Positions 48,001 to 48,572 of a DNA stretch of 48,572 bases are shown here, in pieces. The notes under the pieces were generated by a model. It saw nothing but the letters and a program-made list of their open reading frames with translations, ran no database searches and was not told where the DNA came from. The stretch covers positions 1-48,572 of IMG/VR virus record IMGVR_UViG_3300020171_000042; one strand, 5' to 3'. The position numbers and the translations under genes were made by a program. This DNA is from a virus. Within the stretch, counting starts at the first letter, position 1. Each line of letters starts with the position of its first letter.

Positions 48001-48572
48001 TTAACCCCCCGATGCTATTCTACGCAATTCTTCATCCGAAAGTTTAGATAAATCTTCTGGAGTTTTTGTTTTAATCGTCTTTTTAATTCCAAATGGATAT
48101 TGTTCTAATGGATATTTTTCTATTAAATCCTGCATCATTTGTCTATATTCTATGCCTAACCTTTTACCCTGCCTATCTGCACCTATCAAAACATTTCTTA
48201 AGTTTAATTCAGTTCGTCTTTTAGCCTCTTGGGTTGATGCCATAAATCCTGCTGGATTATATGTAGGGTCAGGCATAGCCATTTTCAAAAATTCAATTTC
48301 TTTAAATCCTCTTTGCACTCCAGACTCTGCTTTAGCGTGAGATGCCTTTACTTGAGTAAGCGTAGATTTAAATTCTATATCTTCTTTTGCAGGACTAATA
48401 CCCATTAATAACCTATTAAAAGGAAATTGTGGTTCAAATCTTCTTCCTTCAAAATATCCTGTTGTTACTTTTGGAGACAATTCCTCTAATCTATCAACTT
48501 GATTTAATGTTTTAACTATCTCTCTAATCGTTTCATCTTGGTCATTAGTAAGAGTATCTTTTGGCGTAGGCA
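48001..48572 (-). CDS. Virion-associated protein, C-terminal part (gene crosses contig join)
   Basis: This is the C-terminal part of the gene that starts at 568 on the left end; the frame is open to the window edge. The non-redundant portion is 48001-48392 (130 codons plus stop). It includes LLMGISPAKEDIEFKSTLTQ and a helical end LSKLSDEELRRIASGG. The base that differs between the two end copies (128 versus 48520) lies in this gene. The role is as for the N-terminal part. Confidence 0.8.
   Translation of the reverse strand, partial: PTPKDTLTNDQDETIREIVKTLNQVDRLEELSPKVTTGYFEGRRFEPQFPFNRLLMGISPAKEDIEFKSTLTQVKASHAKAESGVQRGFKEIEFLKMAMPDPTYNPAGFMASTQEAKRRTELNLRNVLIGADRQGKRLGIEYRQMMQDLIEKYPLEQYPFGIKKTIKTKTPEDLSKLSDEELRRIASGG
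48393..48572. repeat. Terminal direct repeat, right copy
   Basis: Matches 1-180 with one substitution (C at 48520 for A at 128). See the left copy. Removing it gives a closed map of 48,392 bases. Confidence 0.95.

Overview
This window is the genome of a short-tailed (podovirus-like) tailed phage, essentially complete. The first 180 bases recur at the end (1-180 and 48393-48572, one mismatch), and one gene reads straight across that join (568 down to 1, then 48392 down to 48001). The contig therefore closes on itself as a map of about 48,392 bp, cut inside a virion gene. The base composition is AT-rich. Genes overlap tightly as ATGA or TAATG, and clear AAGGAG/GGAGG ribosome sites point to a bacterial host. 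No integrase, partition gene, DNA polymerase, RNA polymerase or tRNA was recognised. B12-type radical SAM enzymes, GDP-mannose dehydratase and many glycosyltransferases suggest a Gram-negative, possibly anaerobic or candidate-phylum host. That host guess is inference only.

Left arm, minus strand (about 19.3 kb down to 0.6 kb, continuing round the join to 46 kb): the packaging and virion genes. In transcription order these are a small Zn/AT-hook-like protein, large terminase, probable small terminase, portal (with a 345-residue intein), a probable scaffold, a capsid accessory protein and the major capsid protein. Fibre-like, holin-like and DUF1353 proteins, a gp4/gp11-like adaptor, a 1039-residue nozzle protein carrying a split LamG domain, and probable internal/ejection proteins follow. 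The 3' end of the capsid gene holds a group I intron with a LAGLIDADG endonuclease gene. The start of the intron encodes a second version of the capsid C-terminus, so spliced and unspliced messages both encode a 309-residue capsid protein. This is the most unusual structure in the window.

Control region (19.34-20.26 kb): an AT-rich gene-free stretch with nine tandem 14-bp units, shorter direct repeats and an inverted repeat. It ends in a perfect TTGACA-N17-TATACT promoter, and is a likely replication origin and divergent control region.

Middle, plus strand (20.2-32.2 kb): the early region. It holds many zinc-ribbon microproteins, RadC, YopX, a small HTH protein, a Sak4-like recombinase, an SSB-like protein, an ERCC4-type nuclease, a RepA-like helicase and a DNA methyltransferase. 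The helicase C-terminus matches the first early gene product. A 280-bp gap at 24.3 kb looks like a small structured RNA with its own promoter and terminator.

Right, both strands (32.2-45.9 kb): a GroES homologue followed by about 13 kb of surface-chemistry genes. These are two B12-binding-type radical SAM enzymes, four family-2 glycosyltransferases, three SAM methyltransferases, a half-size DegT aminotransferase, GDP-mannose 4,6-dehydratase, a cupin and a membrane GT-C/TPR protein. The minus-strand half (45.9 to 40.3 kb) has its own perfect sigma-70-type promoter, followed by an attenuator-like hairpin. Together these could make and transfer a modified deoxy- or amino-sugar onto the host surface or the virion.
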